A DNA stretch of 64,000 nucleotides from Paraburkholderia aromaticivorans (GCF_012689525.1 NZ_CP051516.1:682001-746000); one strand, 5' to 3'; positions 27,197 through 37,221 are shown, counted from the stretch's first letter. The notes: generated by a model from the sequence alone, not told the origin. Translations and numbers: made by a program.

Positions 27197-27874
27197 GTCA
27201 TTCACTCTAAGGGTTAGAAAGCGACGCCACGGCCGCAACCTGAACCGGTTCGTATGCCGACCCCGGCAATGGCTGTCGAGTGCATATCGGCAGTCTTCAG
27301 GCAAACTTTAGTAATAGAGTCTAAAAGCGTGTGATGGAAGCAACCGCCGGACACGTCAGTGTTTCCTGGGCGCGGCAACACTTTCTTCGCTCGACACTCT
27401 CGCTTACCGTTGCGGGGGCGGCCTGCCTCTGCTGCTCGGGAATATCCGTCTGCACGGCATCGTATCGAGCAAGCTCCTGTCGAGACAGAATCCGCCAAGG
27501 AGGCGGGTTCGCGTGCGTCTAAAGACATATTGCTCGACATCGGCGGTGGGTTGCTGCTGCAATTTTCCAGTCCCGCAATGGGGAAGGAAACAACGGCTGG
27601 CAGTGGAGTGAGTTTCCATAGATATCTGCTTTCAACCTGCACGTCCAACGACCGTTTACCGCTTATGCACCGACGATTGCGGTCGTAATCTCGAATGGCT
27701 CCTGAGGGGCGTATTGGGAACGTCGAGATAGAGCTGACATGCCGGCGTTAATGGCTGGACAGCGACGACAGCTTCCAAGGAACGTCGTTCACGCTTCCGA
27801 GCCGCCACATATCGTGTGGAGCGTTGGAGAAACACGCCGCGCATGCCATGACCAAACCGAACAGACTGTGCCGG
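27197..27874. other. Low-coding stretch with uncertain open frames
   Basis: 680 bp. A leftward frame at 27214-27648 is open for 144 codons but lacks a clear ribosome-binding site, domain or composition bias. I treat the stretch as decayed or non-coding. Confidence 0.35.
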
Positions 27875-28288
27875 TCAGTCGGTCGAAGCGCCGAAGCAGC
27901 GGCCGCACGAACGCGCCTTGCCCAGTCGCAGGCGCCCGGCGCTCACTGTTGCCTCACCACCGCAGTCGCACCGGCAAACCCACAAACCATCGCCAGCGTA
28001 CCGATCGGTTGTCAGCTGGCCAAACACCTCACCGCCCCGTAGCGCAGGTGAGCCTGGGCGGGACCGCCACACACGGCGCTGCTCACGGCAGCCACAATCA
28101 CGCGTTCTGCCGCCTTCTACCGCCTCCAACTCGGCAGTCACGTGGCCGCCGCAACGGCAGCTCCAGAGCCACACATCGGCGCCGCGATATTGAAGCGCGA
28201 CAAGGTAGCCGAAGGTGCGACCAGCGACATCGCGGCTAGGCGGAAAGGGCCATTCAGGCGGCAAAGGGGGACGGATACGCTGATTCAC
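27875..28288 (-). CDS. Protein with two tandem zinc-ribbon-like repeats
   Basis: 137 residues. Two repeats of the form W-x-C-x-C-x-C/G-G...C-G-C/R-C are seen: VWLWSCRCGGHVTAEL with CGCREQ (about 39-70), and GLWVCRCDCGGEATVS with SCGRCF (about 101-132). Similar units accompany AP2/HNH-type DNA-binding proteins of phages and mobile elements, so a nucleic-acid-binding role is plausible. No phage genes are adjacent. The repeat structure makes random occurrence unlikely. Confidence 0.72.
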   Translation of the reverse strand: MNQRIRPPLPPEWPFPPSRDVAGRTFGYLVALQYRGADVWLWSCRCGGHVTAELEAVEGGRTRDCGCREQRRVWRSRPGSPALRGGEVFGQLTTDRYAGDGLWVCRCDCGGEATVSAGRLRLGKARSCGRCFGASTD

Positions 28289-29103
28289 AAACGGGAAATG
28301 GGATTCGACATCCTACTCTCAAGGCATAAGTGCTGCCCGTCGCTTCGCGGGCGTGGCTCAGGAAGGCGGGGACAGGGTGGCTCCATACAATCGATGAATC
28401 GGCACCTCGTTAGACGGAGCGCGTGCGCAAGTTGGCGCCGCAGCAACATGCCGATGATAGTTCGTCGACATCCTCTTTGGTGAGTGACGCCGCTGAGACG
28501 GCGTCATGACGACTGTTTACAACGGACACGTGTCGGCCATGAAGGGACACCGGGCTAGCACAAATGAACGACCCAAGATGTAAGGTTTACGGCCATTCAG
28601 AAAGTCAGGTGACCAGGCGGATGCTCCACGCGTTGGCCCGATGTCGGAGTTTCGCTCCGGCTGAGAGCGCGGATCAAGTCGGGAGGTGGTCTGCCCTCCT
28701 GGCCCGAAATTTTTCGACGATCGGGTATAAATACGGAGAGCACCGAGCGACACAAGTACCAATTCACTTTCGCACAGGACGATGACCACTTCGACCTGTT
28801 CGCCTGAATTCCAACCGCCTGCACGAACCCCGGATTTGAAAGGTACGGCGTGACTTCATCAAGGTTGTTGAACGTGACTTGTGCCAACCGTGAAAGCTCC
28901 AGCAGCAATCGGGCATCGGTGACGCTTTCAGCAATCAATGCAAGCAGGTCGCCCAACGGAGCGACGGGTATCCGAGGGCTCCGTTCGGCGGCGGGTTACG
29001 GCAAGAGGCAACAAATCCTCCGCCAGCCTTTCCTCCATACTTGGCGTAACTCAACCGCCTCATACATGCCGCAGACAGTCTACTATTCCTCGGTTAGGCG
29101 AAT
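28289..29103. other. Low-coding accessory stretch
   Basis: 815 bp without a confident gene. A leftward frame at 28597-28956 has a helical N-terminal half (DARLLLELSRLAQVTFNNLD) that may be a remnant. A hairpin is at 28485-28506. Confidence 0.4.
28485..28506. other. Hairpin, possible terminator
   Basis: TGACGCCG-CTGAGA-CGGCGTCA has 8-bp perfect arms. It lacks a clear T tract. Confidence 0.3.
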
Positions 29104-29535
29104 TTACTGCGTACGCCATGGGTAACGAGCGGTATCCGCATCCTCGTAGTCGGGGTCCAGATAGATGAAACACCGCTGAATCTTGAAATCACGTATTTCG
29201 AAGACGTCACACCATCGTCCGGCCAACGTTTGACCGGCACTCCAGCGGACGCCGTTTGAAGTCATGCCCGAGCTGGTTCCTTCGACGACGACAACGTCTG
29301 CCTGCTGGATAACGTTCAGATAGGCGTGGTCGTGTCTAAACTCCGCAATCATCTTGCCGAGGTCCGAGAAAAGCCGCTCGTACTCCCTGCGCCCTGTTGC
29401 AAGTCCCCACTTCGGAAAATATACCTGGGCTTGGTCATCGAACAGCTCAAAAAAAGTACTCCTGGAGTCGAGGCGCCGCAGATACTCCAAAGCTATTGTT
29501 CGACGCTGCTCATCCGTCATTACCTTGCTCTCCAT
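29104..29535 (-). CDS. NTF2-like/SnoaL-like protein
   Basis: 143 residues with AAGGAG before the start; a second ATG five codons in is possible. The helical N-terminus (RTIALEYLRRLDSRSTFFEL), DDQAQVYFPKWGL and the strand-rich C-terminus ending in RCFIYLDPDYEDADT fit the cone-shaped NTF2 fold used by SnoaL-like cyclases and small hydrolases. No catalytic residues can be assigned. It lies downstream of the antiporter gene on the same strand, 101 bp away. Confidence 0.75.
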   Translation of the reverse strand: MESKVMTDEQRRTIALEYLRRLDSRSTFFELFDDQAQVYFPKWGLATGRREYERLFSDLGKMIAEFRHDHAYLNVIQQADVVVVEGTSSGMTSNGVRWSAGQTLAGRWCDVFEIRDFKIQRCFIYLDPDYEDADTARYPWRTQ

Positions 29536-29636
29536 GGCCGCTCCTTAAAAAAACCAAAGACCAGTTTGTTTGGGCACTGTCGCTCTCTGTCACCCGACGC
29601 ACGCCTGTCAAGACGCGGTCGGAAGGCAACGACGCC

Positions 29637-31217
29637 CTAAGGCTCAAGCAGGCGCAAGAGCCTCATCTCTTCGAAATCAAGTTCGGCTTCTATCCGATGC
29701 AGGACTGCATCGTCGATGCGACCTGCATCCTTGAGCTGCAAAAGCTCCCGACGTGAAACGCTCACCATGTCGAGTTCCAGGCGTAGTTGTCGCGCTCTGA
29801 CATCAGCCTGCTCGGCTCCTTCACGATGGGCTCGTTCGTTATTGCCCACTCGAACCTTGTATTCGTCGAGGAGCCGCTCGAACGCCGTATCATCGATGCT
29901 CTCTCTGCCTGCCTTTCTCGCTGATAGCTCCTTCAACGCCGCATTGAATGTTTTCGACCTCGCCTCCAATTCAGACATCGTCTGACGCCCTACCGGACGA
30001 ATTCGAATGAGACGAATCAAAAGGGAGAGCGTCCCGCCCTGAATGACCAGAGTGGAAATGATGAGCGAGAAGGCGCTGAAGATAATAAGGTCTCGCGCGG
30101 GAAATTCGTTGGGCAACGCTAGTGCGGCCACGAGGGTGACTACTCCTCGCATACCTGCCCAAGAGAGAATCAAGGCCTCCCGAAGTGACCAGACCCGAAC
30201 CGGGTTGGTCTTCTTGAGCAGTTGCCCAGGCACGTACATCGTGACGCCAACCCATACCAGCCTCGCAACGAACGTAGCGACGATGGTGGGTAAGGCCATC
30301 TTCAGTCCGTCGACCAGCAACGAATCTTGCTGCTGCATGCGGACCATGATGTCTCGCAGCGCGAGCCCGATAAGGATGAATACCAAAGAGTTGAGAATGA
30401 ACTCCACAGCTTCCCACGTGGCCTGCGCCTTCAGACGCATGCTCGCGCCGAAAATCCGATGTTGGCAAATCCCCAATATCAGCCCGCACGTAACAACCGA
30501 GAGCACGCCAGAGCCGTCCATTTCCTCAGCGAGGCCGTAGCTCGCCCACGCCATGATGAACGTCACGGTGATGGCGATTGCGACGTCTTCTATTCTGGCT
30601 ATCAACCAGGTCATCAGCGTGCCACTGAGCGCACCGACTGCAATTCCGATGGCAGTCAGCGATATAAAAAGATTGCCGCCCCTGGCCAGCGTGATATTGG
30701 CCGTGGACGCGGACAGAATGGCAATCTGGTACAGCAACAAACCGGACGCGTCGTTGACGAGGCTTTCCCCCTCGAGCGTCGTGACCAACCTGCCTGGCAG
30801 CGGATTTCGCTGGAGTATGGCTTTCGCCGCGACTGCATCAGGCGGAGACACGATGGCGCCCAAAGCAAAGCATGCGCTCCACGGCAGAGATGGATTGACC
30901 GCGTGCACAACGGCTGCGACGACGACGGTCGTAAAAAGCACGGCCCCCAGTGCCAGCGAAATGATTGGGCCAACTTCCCGGCGAAAGTCATCCCATGCGG
31001 TATAGAACGCGCTGGACATCAGAAGCGGCGGAAGGACTGCTGCTAGTACGAGTCTGGGGTCAATCTCAAGCGAGGGCGCTCCAACGAGGGCGGCGCAACA
31101 TCCGCCGACGAGGAGCACGAACGCCCGAGGAAATGCCACACGGTCAGCAACCCATGTCAGCACGCAAGCACCCGCCATCAGCATGAGCAGGTAATGGAAA
31201 AACCGGACGTTATCCAT
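29637..31217 (-). CDS. CPA1-family Na+/H+ antiporter
   Basis: 526 residues from the ATG at 31217 (MDNVRFFHYLLMLM); a start 26 codons upstream is possible. About 12 membrane helices with SPPDAVAAKAIL and EGESLVNDASGLLLYQ, the CPA1 signatures carrying the cation-binding Asp, and a C-terminal cytoplasmic helical tail. It exchanges Na+ or K+ for protons at the inner membrane. It follows the porin gene on the same strand. Confidence 0.9.
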   Translation of the reverse strand: MDNVRFFHYLLMLMAGACVLTWVADRVAFPRAFVLLVGGCCAALVGAPSLEIDPRLVLAAVLPPLLMSSAFYTAWDDFRREVGPIISLALGAVLFTTVVVAAVVHAVNPSLPWSACFALGAIVSPPDAVAAKAILQRNPLPGRLVTTLEGESLVNDASGLLLYQIAILSASTANITLARGGNLFISLTAIGIAVGALSGTLMTWLIARIEDVAIAITVTFIMAWASYGLAEEMDGSGVLSVVTCGLILGICQHRIFGASMRLKAQATWEAVEFILNSLVFILIGLALRDIMVRMQQQDSLLVDGLKMALPTIVATFVARLVWVGVTMYVPGQLLKKTNPVRVWSLREALILSWAGMRGVVTLVAALALPNEFPARDLIIFSAFSLIISTLVIQGGTLSLLIRLIRIRPVGRQTMSELEARSKTFNAALKELSARKAGRESIDDTAFERLLDEYKVRVGNNERAHREGAEQADVRARQLRLELDMVSVSRRELLQLKDAGRIDDAVLHRIEAELDFEEMRLLRLLEP

Positions 31218-31312
31218 GGGGAATTGTGAGCGAACGGGGGTAGCCTGGACAGGCATCATGAAGGATTGTTTTCTTCCGGAAGATGCGAAGCCCAAGCCTC
31301 GCCCGCGCGACG

Positions 31313-32749
31313 CTACCAGCCATACTTCAGCTCCAGCCCAACATAGTCGGCGTTGCTCCCGCCCAGTTCGCGGACAGAATCTCCGACCTGGAAATGAACG
31401 GCCTCAACGGAGGCAATCAGGTTGGTCGCCACGGTCCAGTCAGCACGTATTTGTGCGTAGGCGCCGGTCCATCGCGTGCCGTGGCCAGCAGTACCCGGGA
31501 CGACAGCACTTCCCTGCTGATAAATGGCGTCGTTCGTGCTCATCCGCCATTGGAATCCAACGGCGAATAACAAGGCCAGCTTGCTGGACGGCTTGAGGGT
31601 AATCGAGGGTTTCACATGGATGAGGTTGGCATACCCCGTGTAGCCCGCCAACGTGAAGTAATAACCGTTCGGGAAAAGCGGATTGAAGGTCTCGACGCGG
31701 CCGTCGTTCAAATGGCGGTCACCGGATGCCGCATCGACCTGCAAACCGAAGCGCGGCTTCCAGGGAGAATCGAGCGTGTAGCCGAGCAGCGAGCCAACCG
31801 CCCATGCAGCAATCGTCTTGTCGCCGACGTGGCCCGTTTGGTACATCGACTCCACGTCCCAATCCGTGGCAGCGATTTTCCCCGTATATCGCAGGTCAAA
31901 CACGTTGCGATGCTCATCGCCTTGCGCATCAAGGAACCGCGCATCGTCACGGGTGTAAAGCGAATAATATCCAGATAGGTCTCCAGGCCCAACGCCCTGC
32001 CGTTCGAAACGCACGCCGCTAAAGGTCAAATGGCTATTCGACGTGTCGTCGAATGCCGAGACGTCGCGGTACTGAACAGGCTGGGTCAGGTAACCGATGA
32101 AGCGCCATTTCTGATACTCGTAGTCGGCCCAGATAGCGTCGTACGCCTGGCGTACGTTCGGACCGTCGCGAACGGAAATGAACCGTTGAAGGTCGAATGC
32201 CATTTCCTGGCGGCCGACGCGGAATTTCACCGTTCCGGGCCCAAGCGGACTGACCCACGCAACAAATGCCTGTTCCAGATCCAGCGGATTCTTGTCAACA
32301 GGCGTCACCATATCCTTGCCGAACGGCCTGGCATCTTCGAGTTGCGCAAAGAACTGAAGGTACGGGCCAATACGCGCGTCGGCACTGACCTGCGCGCGCT
32401 GGATCACGTAGGTATCCGAATGTCCCGAGCCGATGCCGAATAGAGGCGCATCGTTGACCTCGAGGCGCTCGCGCAGATTGGCCCCGAGCGACAGATACGA
32501 ATATGGGTCACCTCCGAGCGGGATATATTTCAGGCTATCGAGTGGCTCGCGCGGTACACAGGGATTCTTGAGAACGGACCAATCTTCTTGCCAGCGATTG
32601 AACATGACGACCGGCCGCTTGGCGTCACACCTTTCAGTTGGCGTGACGGTCTGCTGAGAGGGTTGCCCCTCGCTCTCCGCCCGTGTGTCTTCGCCGAACC
32701 CGAGCGCAAGCCCAGCAACGGCAAGCCCGATACATGCCGCGAGTTTCAT
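31313..32749 (-). CDS. Alginate-export-family outer-membrane porin
   Basis: 478 residues with a signal peptide. The mature protein is a beta-barrel of the AlgE-like family: YSYLSLGANLRERLEVNDAP near residue 85, repeated amphipathic strands, and a C-terminal aromatic residue (LELKYGW). Many members outside Pseudomonas are not involved in alginate and act as substrate channels. Here it probably admits the compound handled by the neighbouring enzymes. Confidence 0.85.
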   Translation of the reverse strand: MKLAACIGLAVAGLALGFGEDTRAESEGQPSQQTVTPTERCDAKRPVVMFNRWQEDWSVLKNPCVPREPLDSLKYIPLGGDPYSYLSLGANLRERLEVNDAPLFGIGSGHSDTYVIQRAQVSADARIGPYLQFFAQLEDARPFGKDMVTPVDKNPLDLEQAFVAWVSPLGPGTVKFRVGRQEMAFDLQRFISVRDGPNVRQAYDAIWADYEYQKWRFIGYLTQPVQYRDVSAFDDTSNSHLTFSGVRFERQGVGPGDLSGYYSLYTRDDARFLDAQGDEHRNVFDLRYTGKIAATDWDVESMYQTGHVGDKTIAAWAVGSLLGYTLDSPWKPRFGLQVDAASGDRHLNDGRVETFNPLFPNGYYFTLAGYTGYANLIHVKPSITLKPSSKLALLFAVGFQWRMSTNDAIYQQGSAVVPGTAGHGTRWTGAYAQIRADWTVATNLIASVEAVHFQVGDSVRELGGSNADYVGLELKYGW

Positions 32750-32898
32750 CCCACCGGGCCTCCCGCCCTGTCGAATATTGTTCTTCCGGCCTCAGCGGAA
32801 TGGAATCCTCCGCCACCGAATACCCCATTCCATCAAGGCACCGTCGATGCCCCTCGTCCCTGTGGCGCGACCATCGAGTGCGCGCGCAGGCGAAGGTA

Positions 32899-33591
32899 TC
32901 AAGAGGCAAGCTTACCTACCGCGTTCCGGTGCATCCATGCTTGAATTGCCAGCCAGGCGAGCCCGATTACCGGCAACAGTAGAGCTCTGAAGCCAAAGTT
33001 TCTGTAAGCGAGAGCTCCTGCGACAGCGCCGAGCCCGAACGCTACGATTGCCGGAAGCATTTTGGCGACACGCGTTCGTGCCGCAACCTTGGCGTCCGCC
33101 GCAACGCGTGGCGAACACAGGTCAAGCGCGTCGAGAATGACCTGCGTCACATTACCGGTCATGACGGTGTTCGGCACGCCAGCCCGGGCAACAAGACGGC
33201 CGTGGGCGTTCTGGACACCCATCGCAGTCGCGCCAAACATCCCACACACGACCACTGCCCAATTTTCAGGGTTGAATCTGGGTCCGAGATTGACACCTGC
33301 AAAACAGAACGCCAGAAGCAAAAGCGCCTGCACGACGTAGAGCATGCAAGCGCCGCGCATCGGAGTCCCGGGATTACGGCCTCGGATGATGAAGCTGCTC
33401 AACGCAACGCCCAGGATGAAGGCAGGAAACGCCATCAGCTTCAGGAAGACGCCCTGCCCATATCCCGCGATGCCACCACCAATGAGCACGAAGTTCCCCG
33501 TCACGTGTGCTGTGAACAGCCCGAACAGTGAGACAAAGCTGAGCGTGTCGACATAACCAGCGGTTGCCGAGAGCAAATTGTCGTCATTCAT
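32899..33591 (-). CDS. DUF1275 (YoaK-type) membrane protein
   Basis: 230 residues with six to seven helices. The opening AGYVDTLSFVSLFGLFTAHV and TGNFVLIGGG, then GVQNAHGRL and NTVMTGNVTQV, are diagnostic for DUF1275. A transport role is suspected but unproven. It lies between the porin and the secreted glyoxalase-like gene, all leftward. Confidence 0.9.
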   Translation of the reverse strand: MNDDNLLSATAGYVDTLSFVSLFGLFTAHVTGNFVLIGGGIAGYGQGVFLKLMAFPAFILGVALSSFIIRGRNPGTPMRGACMLYVVQALLLLAFCFAGVNLGPRFNPENWAVVVCGMFGATAMGVQNAHGRLVARAGVPNTVMTGNVTQVILDALDLCSPRVAADAKVAARTRVAKMLPAIVAFGLGAVAGALAYRNFGFRALLLPVIGLAWLAIQAWMHRNAVGKLAS

Positions 33592-33667
33592 TGCGCACTC
33601 TGTGGAGGAGCGTTAGCGAGGATTGGCCTCTCAAATATCGGCGCTCTATCTTTGTCGTGACGCTGTC

Positions 33668-34585
33668 CTACTTCGCAGTTGCGTGAATTTCCGCGATGTA
33701 TCCTCCAGGGAACTGGACGATTGCAGATTCTCTATGTTCCGCCTTGAAAGGCTGCACGAGAACCGAAACACCAGCGGCCTGCGCCTTTTTCATGGTGTCA
33801 TCGAAATCCTTCACTTCATACCCGGTCATCTCGTGCCCGTAGGGGTACGGCAGATGGCCGTCAGTCACGAAGACGGTCATGTTCCCGAAGCCCGACGTCA
33901 GCCGAACGCGCCGGAAGGTGTCGTTCGGCCGCCCGATTTCGACACCCGGCGCGCGGCGGTTATCGGAGAGGACCTTCCCGTTCGAGAACGCGACCCAGTT
34001 CTTGATGAGTGCATCAGCGCGTCCCGACGAAACGTACACCCTGTTCTCGGGAACGGTTTCGAGCGGCCCGTAGTTCGGAGCCTGTGTGTGCCAGTAGAGC
34101 TGCATGTGCACGCCGCCCGGCCACGAGATGACTGCATCGCGCCCAATTGGGTCCGGGAACGTATCGACCACGACATCGGCGCCGTGAGCCTTCGCCGACT
34201 TCATCGCACCGTCCATGTCCGTGACGAGGTAGCCGGTACGCTCGTCACCAAAAGGGTACGGAATCGGCGTCTTGAAGCCGAACACCGAAATAGTGCCTAC
34301 CGGCGTGAACACCAGTTGAGACATCGTCTGGCTAGGCGCCGGCGTCACCTGAAAGACGCCCTGCTGCGATTTTTGGCCGCCGAACGTGGCGACGAAGCTG
34401 TCCGTGAACTTGTCGAAGTCCTCCGGTGCCACGTACACGTGCGTGGTGTCATATTGTGTCCCAACAGAGAAGGACGCCGACTGCGGAGTGCCGAGGTTTG
34501 CCTTTGCGAAAGAAATCGACGGGGCAGTCGCAACGAGGCTGAAAGCAAGGGCAACGGCGACACCGTGAGATTGAACGTTACGCAT
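33668..34585 (-). CDS. Secreted VOC/glyoxalase-like protein
   Basis: 305 residues with a signal peptide ending in ISFAKA. Two VOC repeats are visible: DTTHVYVAPEDFDKFTDSFV to the GGVHMQLYW strand, and FRRVRLTSGFGNMTVFVTDG to GGYIAEIHA. A secreted, tandem VOC protein is uncommon, as most act in the cytosol. It may be a periplasmic dioxygenase, isomerase or binding protein. Next in the operon after DoxX. Confidence 0.82.
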   Translation of the reverse strand: MRNVQSHGVAVALAFSLVATAPSISFAKANLGTPQSASFSVGTQYDTTHVYVAPEDFDKFTDSFVATFGGQKSQQGVFQVTPAPSQTMSQLVFTPVGTISVFGFKTPIPYPFGDERTGYLVTDMDGAMKSAKAHGADVVVDTFPDPIGRDAVISWPGGVHMQLYWHTQAPNYGPLETVPENRVYVSSGRADALIKNWVAFSNGKVLSDNRRAPGVEIGRPNDTFRRVRLTSGFGNMTVFVTDGHLPYPYGHEMTGYEVKDFDDTMKKAQAAGVSVLVQPFKAEHRESAIVQFPGGYIAEIHATAK

Positions 34586-34611
34586 GATAGTGAGTTTCCT
34601 GTTCTGTTTTT

Positions 34612-35043
34612 CTAGACGCGAGAGCGTCGCTCACCGCTGGCCAGATAGGTGACCATTACGAAGGCGGCAATCAGCCCGAGGTGCTCGAAGAAGCTGTTCA
34701 ACGCCATGAAGCGCGCCACACCTTCCAGACGCCAGAAGTTGTTCGCCGCCAGCATCGCCACCACCGTCAACGCAGCCAGCCCTCCCGCTCCGAGCCACGT
34801 GAACCTGTTGAAGACAACGCACAGGGAGCCGGCTATTTCCACGAGAATTGCCAAGGCGGCCCAGAGCCATCCCGGGTGGAGGCCGACGTGCACCTGCTCA
34901 GCGACCGCGGCCTCGAAATGCATCAGCTTGGTGACGCCGCCAATGAGGTACGCAGAGACGAGACAGATGCGGACCAGTGGCATTACCCACGGTTGGCGCA
35001 GTAGCGTCGCGACCCAGGATGGACTGTCCACCACCGGCCCCAC
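34612..35043 (-). CDS. DoxX-family membrane protein
   Basis: 143 residues from a GTG at 35043, directly before the stop of the amidohydrolase gene. Four hydrophobic helices with ICLVSAYLIGGVTKLMHFEA and a C-terminal FFEHLGLIAAFVMVTYLA fit DoxX, a small inner-membrane family linked to redox and thiosulfate metabolism. An ATG at MPLVRICLV is an alternative start. Start overlap suggests translational coupling. Confidence 0.8.
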   Translation of the reverse strand: MGPVVDSPSWVATLLRQPWVMPLVRICLVSAYLIGGVTKLMHFEAAVAEQVHVGLHPGWLWAALAILVEIAGSLCVVFNRFTWLGAGGLAALTVVAMLAANNFWRLEGVARFMALNSFFEHLGLIAAFVMVTYLASGERRSRV

Positions 35044-35044
35044 T

Positions 35045-36934
35045 CTAGACCGCCCAGCACGCGCATCCCAGCGCTCCCCAAAAGCCCTTGTAGTCAGATG
35101 TCGGCGCATTGCCGAGCCAGGCGCGTCCATGGTCGTGTCCGTGTACGCCACAAGCGCGCGCGCAGTCACATGCGGTGGACGCAACCTGCTGCAGTGGAGC
35201 ACCGGACGCGTCGCCCTGCTTCCAGGCGGCAAACCCGCCATACTTTCGCACCGGTGACCAGTCAGGCATCGCCGGAGGAGGTGGACTATCGTCCAGCGAG
35301 GCAAACTCGCCAGTCGCATACACTACCTTGCCGCCCACGACCGTAAGCAAAGACGACGTGCCAGCGATGTCGTCCTCGGCGCAGGCCAAGAAGTCGCGGT
35401 CAGGGACGATCAGGTCCGCGAGCTGACCCACTGCAATTTGCCCTTTCTTGCCGACTTCATTCGAGAACCAGGTGACGTTCTCGGTCCACATGCGCAGAGC
35501 CGTCTCACGGTCCAGACAGTTGCGCTGGGGATAAATGCGCAGGCCGCCGACCGTCTTGCCGGTCACCAGCCAGGAGAGGGAGACCCAGGGGTTGTAGGAC
35601 GCAACTCGAGTTGCGTCGGTCCCCGCTGACGTATGAATCCCTTTCTCGAGCATTCGCGCAACAGGTGGCGTTCCCTCAGCTACCTTCTCACCGTATCGCT
35701 CAACAAAATACTCGCCCTGGTACGCCATTCGATGCTGGACCGCAATGCCCCCACCGAGAGCAGCGATGCGGTCCATCGACTTTTCTGTAATCGTTTCCGC
35801 ATGGTCGAAGAACCAGTTCAGCCCGGCAAGGGGTGTATCGCGGTTTACCTTTTCGAACACATCGAGCGCACGATTGATGGTCTCGTCGTACGTCGCATGC
35901 ATGCGCCACGGCCAGCGATTCTCCACGAGCACGCGAATGACCCCTTCGAGGTCGCCCTCCATTTCCGGAGGCATGTCCGGGCGCGCCACCCTGAAGTCCT
36001 CGAAGTCTGCCGCAGAGAACGCGAGCATCTCGCCTGCGCCGTTGTGCCGGAAGTAGTCGCTCCCGTCCTTATACTTCGAGGTCTTCGTCCAGTTGAGGAA
36101 GTCTTCCTTCTCACCCTTGGGTTTTTGAGTGAACAGGTTGTAGGCCAGCCTGATGGTCAGCAGTCCCTCAGCCTCAAGCTTCTGGATGACCTCGTAGTCC
36201 TCCGGGAAGTTCTGGAAACCGCCACCAGCATCAATGGCTCCGGTGACGCCCAATCTATTAAGCTCGCGCATGAAATGCCGCGTCGAGTTCAGCTGATATT
36301 CGGGAGGAAGCTTGGGGCCCTTCGCCAACGTCGCATAGAGGATGGCCGCGTTGGGCTTCGCCAGAAGCAACCCTGTCGGATTGCCCGCGCTATCGCGCAC
36401 AATCTCGCCCCCGGGAGGTTCAGGAGTGTCCTTCGTGTAGCCGACCACCCGCAGCGCCGCAGCGTTCAGCAGCGCGCGGTCGTAGAGGTGCAGCATGAAA
36501 ACCGGCGTGTCTGGTGCTGCAGCGTTCAGCTCCTCAATGGTCGGCAAGCGACGTTCGTCGAACTGGTGCTCCGTGAATCCACCGACGACACGTACCCACT
36601 GAGGCGGCGGCGTGATAGCAACCTGCGCCTTGAGCATCTCCATGGCGGTTGCCAGTGAGCGCACACCATCCCACCGCAGTTCCATGTTGAAGTTCAGGCC
36701 GCCACGGATGATGTGGAGATGGTTGTCGATTAACCCCGGAAGAGCGGAGCGTCCCTTCAGATCGACCGTGCGCGTGCTATCGGACTTGAGCTGACTTATC
36801 TCGCTGTCGCCGCCGACGGCAATGAATTTTCCGTCCCTCGTAGCAACCGCAGTGGCAGCTGGCTTCGATTTATCTAGTGTCGTAAACCGGCCATTAAAAA
36901 GAATCAGGTCCGGCGCGTCCTGATGAGAGGTCAT
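35045..36934 (-). CDS. YtcJ-like amidohydrolase with Cys/His-rich tail
   Basis: 629 residues. An amidohydrolase_3 domain is shown by LPGLIDNHLHIIRGG (HxH at 72 and 74), a second His-rich loop NWFFDHAETI, and SAGTDATRV carrying the metal-binding Asp. It should hydrolyse an amide, formamide or cyclic C-N bond with bound metal. The last 45 residues are unusual: they contain six cysteines and four histidines (ACDCARAC, HGHDH, GCACWAV). The gene overlaps XapX by 4 bp. Confidence 0.9.
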   Translation of the reverse strand: MTSHQDAPDLILFNGRFTTLDKSKPAATAVATRDGKFIAVGGDSEISQLKSDSTRTVDLKGRSALPGLIDNHLHIIRGGLNFNMELRWDGVRSLATAMEMLKAQVAITPPPQWVRVVGGFTEHQFDERRLPTIEELNAAAPDTPVFMLHLYDRALLNAAALRVVGYTKDTPEPPGGEIVRDSAGNPTGLLLAKPNAAILYATLAKGPKLPPEYQLNSTRHFMRELNRLGVTGAIDAGGGFQNFPEDYEVIQKLEAEGLLTIRLAYNLFTQKPKGEKEDFLNWTKTSKYKDGSDYFRHNGAGEMLAFSAADFEDFRVARPDMPPEMEGDLEGVIRVLVENRWPWRMHATYDETINRALDVFEKVNRDTPLAGLNWFFDHAETITEKSMDRIAALGGGIAVQHRMAYQGEYFVERYGEKVAEGTPPVARMLEKGIHTSAGTDATRVASYNPWVSLSWLVTGKTVGGLRIYPQRNCLDRETALRMWTENVTWFSNEVGKKGQIAVGQLADLIVPDRDFLACAEDDIAGTSSLLTVVGGKVVYATGEFASLDDSPPPPAMPDWSPVRKYGGFAAWKQGDASGAPLQQVASTACDCARACGVHGHDHGRAWLGNAPTSDYKGFWGALGCACWAV

Positions 36935-37221
36935 GAACGCTTCTCCTCAGACGTTACCCCTGCCATGGGCCGAGGACTTCCGGAGTTCCGGCCAGGCAAA
37001 GACCCAAACAGGTGTTGGTCGCAATGCTCCTCCTTCCAGGCCAAACGAAAGTTGGCACCGGAAAGCATCTTTTTTGCAACCGGGAAAATTTGCTCGCCCG
37101 CGAGTATGCCTAGAAGCCCCACCAGGGCGACGACAGGAGGGGCTGGTGACGTCACGCCAATCAAGCTATAGACCACGCCTACCAGGATTCCAGCCAGCAG
37201 CGAAAGCACATAAGCTTTCAT
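36931..37221 (-). CDS. XapX-domain (DUF1427) small membrane protein
   Basis: 96 residues from the ATG at 37221. The XapX core is MKAYVLSLLAGILVGVVYSL followed by APPVVALVGLLGILAGEQ, giving two helices, and then a soluble tail. The family is small and uncharacterised. Its stop overlaps the amidohydrolase start. A second XapX gene lies at 38518 beyond the divergent hydrolase. Confidence 0.88.
   Translation of the reverse strand: MKAYVLSLLAGILVGVVYSLIGVTSPAPPVVALVGLLGILAGEQIFPVAKKMLSGANFRLAWKEEHCDQHLFGSLPGRNSGSPRPMAGVTSEEKRS

Noticed and set aside
27214..27648. A 144-codon leftward frame ending in GCGRGVAF
   Set aside because: No ribosome-binding site, no signal peptide, no recognisable domain; codon pattern looks random.
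28597..28956. A 119-codon leftward frame with a helical N-terminal half
   Set aside because: Only the first 40 residues look protein-like; no start signal. It may be a gene remnant but cannot be supported.
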